Below, piece after piece: positions 6,808 to 14,771 of a stretch of 23,900 bases of DNA. Within the stretch, counting starts at the first letter, position 1. Each line of letters opens with the position of its first letter. Source of the stretch: JAHJDR01 sp964526915 (GTDB taxonomy: Bacteria > UBA10199 > JADGCS01); the NCBI GenBank assembly GCA_964526915.1, contig CAZGMS010000115.1, positions 1 through 23,900 on the forward strand, written 5' to 3'. The notes under the pieces were generated by a model. It did not search any database. It was not told where the DNA came from and saw only the letters and a program-made list of their open reading frames with translations. A program made the position numbers and the translations under genes.

Positions 6808-8868
6808 ATGAGAGAACAAACCCTCAATATCAGGACCTGTGACGATTATATGCCACAACCGCAAACGAAACAGGCGTTTCAGAAGCTTGGTCGCTACCTC
6901 ATCGTAGGCGAGATTGCCAAGGGCGGGATGGCCACCATCTACCGGGCCAAACTCATTGGCGTGGAAGGTTTTGAGAAAGACGTGGCCATCAAAAAAATCC
7001 TGCCCTACTGGTCGGACCAGCAGGAATTTGTAGACATGCTCATCGATGAGGCCAAGATTCTGGTGCGGCTTCAGCACAACAACATTGTTCAGATTTTTGA
7101 GTTGGCCAAGGAAAAAGACACTTACTTCATTGTCATGGAGTTCGTAAAAGGGTTCGATCTCAAAAAAATCATCAGCAAACTCAAAAAGGCCCAGAAACCC
7201 TTTCCCCTGAATCTAGCCTGTTACATCATCAAGGAAATCTGCAAGGGGTTGGATTTTGCCCATTCACGCAAGGGGTCCGACAGCCACCCGCTAAACATCG
7301 TGCATCGTGACATCTCTCCCCAAAATATTATGGTCAACACCGATGGCAATGTGAAAATCACGGACTTCGGCATTGCCAAGATCATGGGCAGATCCACCGA
7401 AACCGCCGCCGGCGCCCTCAAGGGCAAGTTCAGCTACATGTCTCCCGAACAGGCCTTGGGGCGCGACATCAATTCCCTGACCGATATCTTTGCCCTGGGC
7501 GCCCTGTTTTACGAGCTGGTTTTTCTGACGAAATGTTTCGACGGCAAGAATGATCTGGAAATCATCGAAAAGGTCAAGGACGCCAACATTGATCTGCCTG
7601 CAGGCTGCGACCCGAATCTCGCCGGTATTTTGCTCAAAGCCATGTCCAGAGAGGCTGATCACCGGTACCAAAACACCATGTTGCTGAGAAGCGACATCCG
7701 CGAATTAGAAAAAACCCAACGGTGCCACGCCGATCAGGATGATCTAAAAAACTTTCTGGCGGTTCTTTTCGAAGACGAAATCACTTTGGTGGAACAACAA
7801 GAAAACAAAATCGAAGAAAAAACAAAAATATTTTCCGATCCACAACGAGCTAGTGCCAGTGTCGTCACCAAGATTAATCAAAATAACGCGTCGGTAGGGC
7901 AAGACCCCTCAGTCGGCAAATCAGAAAACAGCTCTCTGACCATCATTGAAGCCGACACGATTGTAGACAGCAAGATTCTTGAATACGCCGCCCTCTCTCG
8001 TTCTGTCACCCCTTCTGCGCCGGTCAGACCAACTGTTTCGGATGCTGTCGCCAAGTCCCCCCTCCCCCTGATCGTGCAACTTCACAACCCTCTTGATCGG
8101 GTCCTGGTCATAAAAAAAACACGCTCCTCGTTGTCTGGGTTCGCGTTTCTCAGAAAAACGGGAACGCTCATTGGCCAACACCCTTTTCTCTCGTTGGGAA
8201 TTTTGGGTTTCTGTCTGCTGCTTTCATTACTCACTTTTCTATCGGGGAACAAATCGTTACAGGACACAACACCGAAACCGACCGCGGTTTCAGTCCCACA
8301 AACACCAGAACTCATACGAAATCGTGTTGACACGCTTGAGCTTTTCGACACACCAAGAAAAGAATTGTCACCAGAAGAAATCGCCCCCAAACAAACCACC
8401 ACCTTAATGGCCAGGGTGACCATAACGGCAGAGCCTCCTTCATCGCTCATCGAGATCACGCAGGGGAAACAAACGCTGACCTTCACGGGATTTGCCTCGC
8501 ACGAATTCGCCTTTTTGGAAACTGACACGCCCCTTTCCGCGAGAGTTTCCCATGAAGGTTATGCCACACAGGAAATGATCCTCCCTGTCAGGAAAGAACA
8601 ACTCATCATCAAACAAGAGATTTCCCTTAAACCGCTCAGTTATGGCCGCGTGAGTGTGACAGCCAGGCCGTGGGGAACCGCGAAAATAGACGGGCAGGCA
8701 CACGCCACACCCTTCGTTTTTACCGTCCCATCGGGACAACATGTTGTGAGTGTTTATTTTCCGGCCCAGAAAAAGACCATCAGTCAAACAACAAATGTCT
8801 CGCCTGGAAAACAGACAAATTGCGAGGCCTCTCTAAGAGACATGAACAGCCGTATCAAGTGCAATTGA
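6808..8868 (+). CDS. Membrane Ser/Thr protein kinase with PEGA domain
   Basis: The protein is 686 aa from ATG 6808, preceded by GGGAA 8 nt upstream; a TTG at 6784 and an ATG at 6850 are in frame. It has a complete Hanks-type kinase: Gly loop IAKGGMATIY (36-45), VAIK lysine K62, alpha-C E81, HRDISPQN (166-173), DFG (186-188) and MSPEQ. A low-complexity linker (about 330-440) leads to one transmembrane helix (about 466-486, FLSLGILGFCLLLSLLTFL), then a periplasmic part with PEGA-like repeats (about 540-680; VSVTARPWGTAKIDGQAHATPF). The kinase is cytoplasmic and the PEGA part probably binds or senses envelope material. It converges on enolase with a 6-bp gap. Substrates unknown. Confidence 0.95.
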   Translation: MREQTLNIRTCDDYMPQPQTKQAFQKLGRYLIVGEIAKGGMATIYRAKLIGVEGFEKDVAIKKILPYWSDQQEFVDMLIDEAKILVRLQHNNIVQIFELAKEKDTYFIVMEFVKGFDLKKIISKLKKAQKPFPLNLACYIIKEICKGLDFAHSRKGSDSHPLNIVHRDISPQNIMVNTDGNVKITDFGIAKIMGRSTETAAGALKGKFSYMSPEQALGRDINSLTDIFALGALFYELVFLTKCFDGKNDLEIIEKVKDANIDLPAGCDPNLAGILLKAMSREADHRYQNTMLLRSDIRELEKTQRCHADQDDLKNFLAVLFEDEITLVEQQENKIEEKTKIFSDPQRASASVVTKINQNNASVGQDPSVGKSENSSLTIIEADTIVDSKILEYAALSRSVTPSAPVRPTVSDAVAKSPLPLIVQLHNPLDRVLVIKKTRSSLSGFAFLRKTGTLIGQHPFLSLGILGFCLLLSLLTFLSGNKSLQDTTPKPTAVSVPQTPELIRNRVDTLELFDTPRKELSPEEIAPKQTTTLMARVTITAEPPSSLIEITQGKQTLTFTGFASHEFAFLETDTPLSARVSHEGYATQEMILPVRKEQLIIKQEISLKPLSYGRVSVTARPWGTAKIDGQAHATPFVFTVPSGQHVVSVYFPAQKKTISQTTNVSPGKQTNCEASLRDMNSRIKCN

Positions 8869-8874
8869 GAACTA

Positions 8875-10164
8875 TTAGAATTTAAAACAGTCTTTGCCCG
8901 CAAATTTGGCCTCGTTACCCAAACCATCGGCGATCCTGAGCAACTGGTTATATTTGGCGATGCGGTCGGTCCGACACAGGCTTCCCGTCTTGATCTGACC
9001 CGCGTCAGTGCCCACTGCCAAGTCGGCAATGGTCGCATCTTCGGTCTCTCCCGAGCGATGAGAAATGACTGTCGTGAACCCGGCCTCCTGGGCCAAACGT
9101 ATGGCAGAGATCGTTTCGCTGATGGTGCCAATCTGATTTAGCTTGATGAGGATGGAGTTGGCGGCCTTGACCTCAATCCCGCGCTGAAGCAGTTTGGTGT
9201 TGGTCACAAAAATGTCATCACCCACAATTTGCATCTGTCTGCCCAAAGTCTTCGTGAGTTCCTGCCAACCGTCCCAATCGTTTTCTCCCAACCCATCTTC
9301 GAGCGACATGATCGGAAACTCCGCCTTGAGGTCCTGATAAAAAGCGATCATCTCAGCCGCCGTGCGTTGTGGTTGAGGATCATTCTCGAGCAAATATTTG
9401 CCGTCTTTGTAAAAGGTACTGGCGGCGGCATCGATCGCAAACACCACATCGGCACCCAGTTTGTAACCCGCCTTCGCAACGGCCTCGGCCATCGCTATCA
9501 GCGCTTCTTTGTTGGATTTGAGATTGGGAGCGAACCCACCTTCATCACCCACAGACGTGTTGAGGCCTTTTGCCTTGAGCACTTTTTTCAGATTATGGAA
9601 CACCTCGGCACCTGTCTGCAAAGCGCGTGTGAACGTGGAAAATCCCACAGGCATGATCATGAATTCCTGCAGGTCGACATTATTGTCGGCATGAGCACCC
9701 CCGTTCAGGATATTCATCATGGGGACTGGCAAGGTCGTCCCCGTTCCCCCCCGCAATTTTGCGAAATACTGATAGAGCGGGACACCGGCTTGCTGGGCAC
9801 ACGCCCGAGCATAGGCCATCGACACTCCCAGGATCGCGTTCGCTCCCAAGCGTGATTTATTTTCTGTGCCATCCAGGGCACAGAGTTCCTTATCGAGCCT
9901 GACCTGTTCGTTTGCTGGAAAACCAATGAATTTTTTTGTGATCTCTGTGTTTACATTCTGAACTGCCTTCAGCACACCTTTACCCAGATAGCGGTGGGGA
10001 TCGTTATCGCGCAATTCACAGGCCTCATGCTCCCCCGTCGACGCGCCCGAAGGCACCAGGGCCCTGGCCGAAACAGCATTATCCAGAACCAGTTCCACTT
10101 CGACTGTGGGATTACCGCGTGAATCCAAAACCTCTCTGGCATTGATATATGTGATCTTTGACAT
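8875..10164 (-). CDS. eno: Enolase (phosphopyruvate hydratase)
   Basis: This is a 429-aa enolase, full length for bacteria. It interconverts 2-phosphoglycerate and phosphoenolpyruvate in glycolysis; in many bacteria it is also part of the RNA degradosome. Key residues are present: E208 (GDEGG), the metal ligands D245 (FAIDAAAS), E289 (SLEDGLGENDW) and D316 (GDDIFVTN), the catalytic base K341 (LIKLNQIGT), and the HRSGETED loop at 369-376. The AAAS after D245 is a mild variant of the usual CAAS/VAAS. ATG 10164 is preceded by AAAGGAA, a good ribosome-binding site. Confidence 0.99.
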   Translation of the reverse strand: MSKITYINAREVLDSRGNPTVEVELVLDNAVSARALVPSGASTGEHEACELRDNDPHRYLGKGVLKAVQNVNTEITKKFIGFPANEQVRLDKELCALDGTENKSRLGANAILGVSMAYARACAQQAGVPLYQYFAKLRGGTGTTLPVPMMNILNGGAHADNNVDLQEFMIMPVGFSTFTRALQTGAEVFHNLKKVLKAKGLNTSVGDEGGFAPNLKSNKEALIAMAEAVAKAGYKLGADVVFAIDAAASTFYKDGKYLLENDPQPQRTAAEMIAFYQDLKAEFPIMSLEDGLGENDWDGWQELTKTLGRQMQIVGDDIFVTNTKLLQRGIEVKAANSILIKLNQIGTISETISAIRLAQEAGFTTVISHRSGETEDATIADLAVGTDAGQIKTGSLCRTDRIAKYNQLLRIADGLGNEAKFAGKDCFKF

Positions 10165-10220
10165 AAATTTTTCCTTTCCAAAAAAACTGTGTTTTTGACT
10201 GCCGTGTATTTTCGTGGGCG

Positions 10221-10250
10221 CTTATACTACCTCAAAAGGCCTCGACACAA
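10221..10250 (-). promoter_or_regulatory. Probable eno promoter
   Basis: Minus strand: TTGTGT (10250-10245), 18-nt spacer, TATAAG (10226-10221), giving a leader of about 50 nt before the eno ATG at 10164. Between this and the next gene, 10275-10325 is low-complexity sequence built of AAGCCTT/GAGCC words, with nothing else recognised. Confidence 0.5.
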
Positions 10251-10373
10251 GTGTTTTATCCATTCTCCACGCCATAGTCCTCCTGCCGTAAGCCTTGAGC
10301 CCTGAGCTTTAAGCCTTAAACCTCACACGTTCCTATTGACCAAATCGTATCACCTGCATTAGAGTCTCCCCCT

Positions 10374-10925
10374 ATGAAAAAACAACACTTTATTTTTGCT
10401 TTACTATTGGTTGCCCTGATCGCTGTTGCCACAAACGCCAACGCCTTCTCCATGAAAGGCGAAAAGGTCTTTGGGGTGCAAGCTCTGGGTTATTATGAAC
10501 TCAATTCCGATTGGGAAAGCCTGTATTTTGACTTTGCCTACAACGGCAGTACTCAAACGGCAGGTTTTGGGTTTGGTTCGTTTTTTGAACTGGGTTTGTC
10601 GGATCGCATGTCGATGGAAATCGATCTGGCGTACAGCCGGTTGACCTATTCAAATCGCCAAATCAACATCATCACGGAAAATTATTTCACCGCTGATGTG
10701 GTGGGTCACTATTATTTTCTCGATAATGAGACCTACAACCCCTATTTCATCTTCGGTCTGGGCGCCATCATGAGCGCCAACTCCGTGGCTCCATTGGGTG
10801 ACGTCGGCGTGGGGATGCACTTCAGGGTGTCCAAAGAGTTCTCTGTAAAAACAGAACTCCTGTTCAAGTCCGCTGTTCTTCTAAACCGCGGCGAAGGACG
10901 TTTGGGTGTCTGTTATCATTTTTAG
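10374..10925 (+). CDS. Small outer membrane beta-barrel protein
   Basis: This is a 183-aa protein with a clear Sec signal peptide: MKK, a hydrophobic core (FALLLVALIAVAT) and cleavage after NANA at about residue 24. The mature part (about 159 aa) is a run of amphipathic strands rich in Tyr, Phe and Gly (VFGVQALGYYEL, AGFGFGSFFELGL, YFIFGLGAIM) and ends in Phe, as expected of an eight-stranded OmpW/OmpA-like barrel inserted by BAM. I cannot assign a specific family. No Shine-Dalgarno sequence is visible. TTGACC at 10336-10341 could be a -35 element, which would place the transcript start very close to the ATG. It is divergent from eno. Confidence 0.85.
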   Translation: MKKQHFIFALLLVALIAVATNANAFSMKGEKVFGVQALGYYELNSDWESLYFDFAYNGSTQTAGFGFGSFFELGLSDRMSMEIDLAYSRLTYSNRQINIITENYFTADVVGHYYFLDNETYNPYFIFGLGAIMSANSVAPLGDVGVGMHFRVSKEFSVKTELLFKSAVLLNRGEGRLGVCYHF

Positions 10926-11223
10926 CGGATCGATCAGCGCCTTGTTTTGCATCCCTCTGCGTTACGTTTTTAGTTATTGCGACAGAGTGCGATTGTTTAC
11001 ATCGACGCGCAAGAATTCTTTGTTGAGTAATTCCTCTTAGTTAACGATAGCCCTTGTCACATCAGCTTTTCCCTCATTCTTTTGATATTAATTGTCCTGA
11101 TATTCATATTGCTATTTCATGGCATAACTCCGACAATTTCATCATGATCCCAGATCGTAAAACGACTGAATCTGGATAGCGATACAATTTGAGCATTTTT
11201 TTGGGATTAGAGAAAGGCTGTTT
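10926..11223. other. Intergenic region without recognisable gene
   Basis: About 300 bp of mixed composition. A TACAAT at 11183-11188 could be a -10 box for the following gene, but there is no good -35. AAAGG at 11213-11217 is the ribosome-binding site for the ATG at 11224. No terminator or repeat was recognised. Confidence 0.4.
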
Positions 11224-12630
11224 ATGTGGACTTTCCGTACAGCGTCCCCTTTCTCGAATGTCTTTTCCCTGACCAACCTGTACTCACCGACAGCGCTAGC
11301 CAAGATACCCGCCAGTGTGCCTCCTTTAGAGCTCATTCCTCCCTCCTCACATCTTGTCCTTGATGGTTACAGGTTGCAAAGTGATCCTCGGACAGGATCA
11401 TCTATTGTTGACACTAGTCACCTTCGGACAAATTCAGTTCGGCAGGAGATCGTCCCCGCGCTCGCCCCATACACCCGTTTCGCGCCACAAGTAGCCGCCA
11501 CCTCATCAACCATCACGAGAGATCCTGATGAGACCAAGCAGGTCACGAACCTGGGCTTGGGTATTTTGTCGACCCTGCAAATAGCCGATCCACAATCTTT
11601 TGGAGACATCAAGGCGTCGGAGTTGTCAGCGACCATCGATGCCCTGCGAACCGCGAATATCACCCAACTGATCAGCGACAGTCCCTTTGTGCAAATGACT
11701 GAGAATGCCGTTGGCCCCCCCGCCTCTCTGGCCCACTATCTTAAACTGGATCAACTACAGACTGTTGATTACGGGCAAATGGCCTACGTTTTGCAATTGG
11801 GTGTGAAAGTGGGGGCCTTCGCCGCCCTCAACGTGGCCTCGTGGTATGGTTCCGGGTTTTTGCAAAAGATCATTCAAAACGTCATCAACAGCTCGGAGCT
11901 CTCGGAGGGAAAAAAACATTTTCTCACCCAGTCTGCAAAGGCCACCCGCATCACCTTTGTCGCTATGGCCGCCTTTTTTTCGTTCATCCTGGTCGGCGGG
12001 AACGTTCACGTTTTGCTCGCCGCGGCAGGGTTGGGGGTGCTGGGATTGACGATTCTGGCGAACCAGTTTTTTTTGGACTTGGCAAATTACATGCGGATCA
12101 AGGCCAATAGCACCTTCGCTCCCGGGAATTACATCGCTGTAGGCGACAAACGGGGTTATGTCCTCTACACGAACCTGACCCACACGTTTCTGATTAATTT
12201 TTATGATCCGGACAAGGTCGATCTCAACGCCATGGATGGTGCCGTCATAATCAACGGCAATGGCTCGGCCAAAACACACGAGACACAGGTTCAAGCTCAT
12301 GGGGACACAACGGAGCTTGCTGAACCACAACACGATGGGAATGAGGATGCGGAAACCCCCACATCAGAAATTCCCACGTACATCAGTTTGACTGAACTTG
12401 CCAAAGGGCGCATCAGGGTCACCCGGCAAATCCCCAACGCCAATTTACTGGCACAACCCGTAGATCGTTATGAAGACAGGGATTTACAGGATTTAAGCGA
12501 ACTCGAACCACATCTCGAAGTCCTGCGACCAAAATCCGACAGAAAAAAAGCACAAGCCTCACCTCCCTACGAAACCAATGCTGATCTTCGCTATCTGGAC
12601 ATGCATTGGATGATGAATGGAAAAATGTGA
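11224..12630 (+). CDS. Divergent MscS-like mechanosensitive channel
   Basis: The protein is 468 aa with AAAGG 7 nt before the ATG. Residues 1-180 are a soluble, Ser/Thr/Pro-rich region without a signal peptide. Helices follow at about 187-207 and 241-260, then a Gly/Ala-rich pore-type helix (261-285, LLAAAGLGVLGLTILANQFF) and NYMRI, as in MscS TM3. A beta domain starts at FAPGNYIAVGDKRGYVLYT (298-316). The family motif resembling vIPNs-xLLsePV appears as IPNANLLAQPV at 403-413. It is separated from the first beta strands by an acidic, low-complexity insert of about 60 residues (about 345-390). Role inferred: osmotic release channel in the inner membrane, or a regulatory relative. It converges on ruvX with a 3-bp gap. 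Confidence 0.72.
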   Translation: MWTFRTASPFSNVFSLTNLYSPTALAKIPASVPPLELIPPSSHLVLDGYRLQSDPRTGSSIVDTSHLRTNSVRQEIVPALAPYTRFAPQVAATSSTITRDPDETKQVTNLGLGILSTLQIADPQSFGDIKASELSATIDALRTANITQLISDSPFVQMTENAVGPPASLAHYLKLDQLQTVDYGQMAYVLQLGVKVGAFAALNVASWYGSGFLQKIIQNVINSSELSEGKKHFLTQSAKATRITFVAMAAFFSFILVGGNVHVLLAAAGLGVLGLTILANQFFLDLANYMRIKANSTFAPGNYIAVGDKRGYVLYTNLTHTFLINFYDPDKVDLNAMDGAVIINGNGSAKTHETQVQAHGDTTELAEPQHDGNEDAETPTSEIPTYISLTELAKGRIRVTRQIPNANLLAQPVDRYEDRDLQDLSELEPHLEVLRPKSDRKKAQASPPYETNADLRYLDMHWMMNGKM

Positions 12631-12633
12631 CTT

Positions 12634-13107
12634 CTAACCCGCATTTTTCTCATCGAGATATGCCTGCAAAATCAACACAGCGGCCATCTTATCGATGATT
12701 TTTTTTCGCTTCGCGTGGGACACCGCGTGGCTCGCCAGAAAAGAATGGGCATCTCTAGAGGTCAAGGATTCATCAAAATAAACCCACTCCATCTTATTTG
12801 CCGAAACATTGCTCCTGCCCAGATATTTTTTCAAGGCCCCCACAAATTTTCTGATTTTTCCGGACTGAATCCCTTCGGAACCATTCATGACCAGAGGTAG
12901 CCCCACCACCACGATGATTGGCGTGTGTTCCAGAAAAATCTGCAACAAGGCCTCAAAGACCCTGCCCTGATCCGACTCCCCCTTGTAACGCAGTGTGGTC
13001 ACGGGTTGACAGATCGTGGCCATTTGGTCTGTCATGGCCACGCCACAGGTCCTGGTCCCCACATCGAGGGCCAGAATGCGTTTGTTTTGGGGAGGCTTTG
13101 GGAGCAT
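12634..13107 (-). CDS. ruvX: RuvX/YqgF-type putative Holliday junction resolvase / pre-16S rRNA nuclease
   Basis: This is a 157-aa protein of the YqgF family, an RNase H-like fold. The N-terminal ILALDVGTRTCGVAMTD carries the catalytic D15. IIVVVGLPLVMNGSEG (64-79), the DESLTS motif (112-117, E113) and IDKMAAVLILQAYLD (138-152, D139) complete the acidic active site. The family is essential in E. coli, where it processes the 5' end of 16S rRNA; a resolvase role was proposed from structure. Length is normal (about 140-155 aa). It is divergent from pgi, with a 184-bp palindrome in the shared upstream region. Confidence 0.96.
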   Translation of the reverse strand: MLPKPPQNKRILALDVGTRTCGVAMTDQMATICQPVTTLRYKGESDQGRVFEALLQIFLEHTPIIVVVGLPLVMNGSEGIQSGKIRKFVGALKKYLGRSNVSANKMEWVYFDESLTSRDAHSFLASHAVSHAKRKKIIDKMAAVLILQAYLDEKNAG

Positions 13108-13129
13108 AGAAGTTGATTCTCTAGATTAC

Positions 13130-13313
13130 CTAGAACCTCATATTCGAAAACCTCCCGCGAAGCAGTCTTTTTTGGGTGACACGGTGAGCTGTTTTTGCGC
13201 GAACAGGCCAGCAGGCCGCTGGGCGAGCTTGCGAGCCCAGAGCGCCAAAAAACAGCGAGCCGGGGCAGGACCCAAAAAAGTGACTCTCGGAAGGTTTTCG
13301 AATAGGCACCTAG
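13130..13313. repeat. Long imperfect palindrome (about 184 bp) between ruvX and pgi
   Basis: Both ends carry CTAG (13130-13133 and 13310-13313). Perfectly paired blocks include TATTCGAAAACCT (13141-13153) with AGGTTTTCGAATA (13292-13304), and CTTTTTTGGGT (13167-13177) with ACCCAAAAAAG (13270-13280). Further pairing of GAGCTGTTTTT-like and AAAAACAGCGAGC-like blocks runs toward a GC-rich centre (13204-13240) with its own small hairpins. The terminal CTAG could be a 4-bp target duplication, as made by some IS5-type elements, which would make this a MITE. No tnp gene is present. The frame running through it into pgi is not a real N-terminus. Confidence 0.75.
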
Positions 13314-13363
13314 TGAATAAATTTTCACTCGTCAAACCAATGCAAAAAATATATCGTCCCCCC

Positions 13364-14743
13364 ATGAACTCACGCCACAAAATCACTCTGGATTTAAATA
13401 ACCTGTTCCGTCCTGCCATCGCCAGTGGTCTCCCCTCACTGTCGGGGCTTGAGGCCCCCTTTTCCAGCGCACATCAGGCCATCACGGCACTCAAACAAAC
13501 GGGACAGCTTCCTTTTTCCTCTCTCCCCGAGGATTCCATCACGCTCGAAAACGTACTCACCGCGGCCCAACAATACCGCGGCGTGCAAAACGTCGTGGTG
13601 CTGGGCATTGGCGGTTCTGCCCTGGGAACGACATCGATCTACCACGCCCTGTATGGCGCCCAGGCCAACCTCATGCGTGGCCGCGATGCCGATACGCCCC
13701 GCCTGTTTGTCGTCGACCATGTGGAACCCCAAACCCTGACGGAACTCTTCGACCTCATCAAAAACGATCGAAACATTTTCATTGTCATTTCCAAATCGGG
13801 CAACACCTCCGAAACCCTGGCTCAGTACCTGTTGGTCAAAAAATATTTCGGTCCGGACTCTTTGAAAAACATGTTTTTCATCACGGATCCCCACAAGGGT
13901 TTTTTGCACGACCTGGTCGTCAAACACAATTATCCCTCCCTGCCTGTCCCCGCTGGTGTGGGCGGGCGTTTTTCGATCTTCACCCCTGTAGGCCTTTTCC
14001 CTCTGGCCCTTTGTGGTGTCGACATCAAAGTTCTTTTGGAGGGGGCCAGGCACATGGAGTTGGAATGCCGTCATGCTCTATTGGCCCAAAATCCCGCGGG
14101 ACTCATCGCTTTGGCCACGCACTCCCTACAAGAGCAACGACTGCTGACCCAGGTGGTGATGCTGCCCTACGCCGACAGGCTGCGTTATTTTTCGGATTGG
14201 TTTGCCCAACTCTGGGGAGAATCTTTGGGCAAGCGCTTCACGGTTGGCGGGCAGGAAGTTTTCACAGGTTCCACGCCCATCAAGTCAGTCGGGGTCACCG
14301 ATCAACACTCGCAATTACAACTGTACCTTGAGGGACCAAAAGACAAGATCATTTATTTCGTGGAGGTGGGGCATTTCGCGCAACCGGGAAGACTGTCGGA
14401 CGACCGGCATGACAACGATCAAATCGATTTTCTGGCGGGCAAATCTCTGGAAACCCTGATGGCCAGCGAAAAAGCCGCCACCGAAGAATGCCTGCGCGAA
14501 AACAACCGACCCAACGCCACCATCAAACTCAGTGAGATCAACGAATTCCAGTTGGGTCAATTGTACCAGCTCTTCATGAACGTCATCCCCTACCTGGGCA
14601 CCCTGCTCAACATCAACGCCTTCGACCAACCTGCCGTTGAACGCATCAAACAGTTCACTTTTGGACTCTTGGACAGGAAGGGCTTTGAAGCTTACAAAGA
14701 CAAACTCAAAACAGCCCCCAAGAATAAAGAACTGTTATTCTGA
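13364..14743 (+). CDS. pgi: Glucose-6-phosphate isomerase
   Basis: The protein is 459 aa from ATG 13364; an in-frame ATG at 13340 is possible, and neither has a clear ribosome-binding site. It interconverts glucose-6-phosphate and fructose-6-phosphate in the cytoplasm. Two SIS-fold domains are seen: VVVLGIGGSALGT (77-89) and FIVISKSGNTSETLAQ (139-154). The PGI signature GVGGRFSIFTPVGLF (198-212), the active-site region LWGESLGKRF, and the C-terminal FDQPAVERIKQF with the catalytic lysine are all present. It belongs to the shorter bacterial PGI type. The open frame extends back to 13016, across the palindrome and into ruvX, but family alignment starts at LDLNNL, so I trimmed it. It converges on the next gene with a 28-bp gap. 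Confidence 0.96.
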   Translation: MNSRHKITLDLNNLFRPAIASGLPSLSGLEAPFSSAHQAITALKQTGQLPFSSLPEDSITLENVLTAAQQYRGVQNVVVLGIGGSALGTTSIYHALYGAQANLMRGRDADTPRLFVVDHVEPQTLTELFDLIKNDRNIFIVISKSGNTSETLAQYLLVKKYFGPDSLKNMFFITDPHKGFLHDLVVKHNYPSLPVPAGVGGRFSIFTPVGLFPLALCGVDIKVLLEGARHMELECRHALLAQNPAGLIALATHSLQEQRLLTQVVMLPYADRLRYFSDWFAQLWGESLGKRFTVGGQEVFTGSTPIKSVGVTDQHSQLQLYLEGPKDKIIYFVEVGHFAQPGRLSDDRHDNDQIDFLAGKSLETLMASEKAATEECLRENNRPNATIKLSEINEFQLGQLYQLFMNVIPYLGTLLNINAFDQPAVERIKQFTFGLLDRKGFEAYKDKLKTAPKNKELLF

Positions 14744-14771
14744 ACCTTGGCGCCAGCATTTTTAGGGGGGA

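Noticed and set aside
9229..9855. 208-codon plus-strand frame
   Set aside because: Antisense shadow of enolase, rich in His/Arg as expected for such shadows.
11755..12333. 192-codon minus-strand frame
   Set aside because: Antisense shadow of the MscS-like gene.
13016..13363. N-terminal extension of pgi
   Set aside because: It runs through the ruvX start and the palindrome; homology to PGI begins at about LDLNNL, so the extension is a chance open frame.
13436..14074. 212-codon minus-strand frame
   Set aside because: Antisense shadow of pgi.
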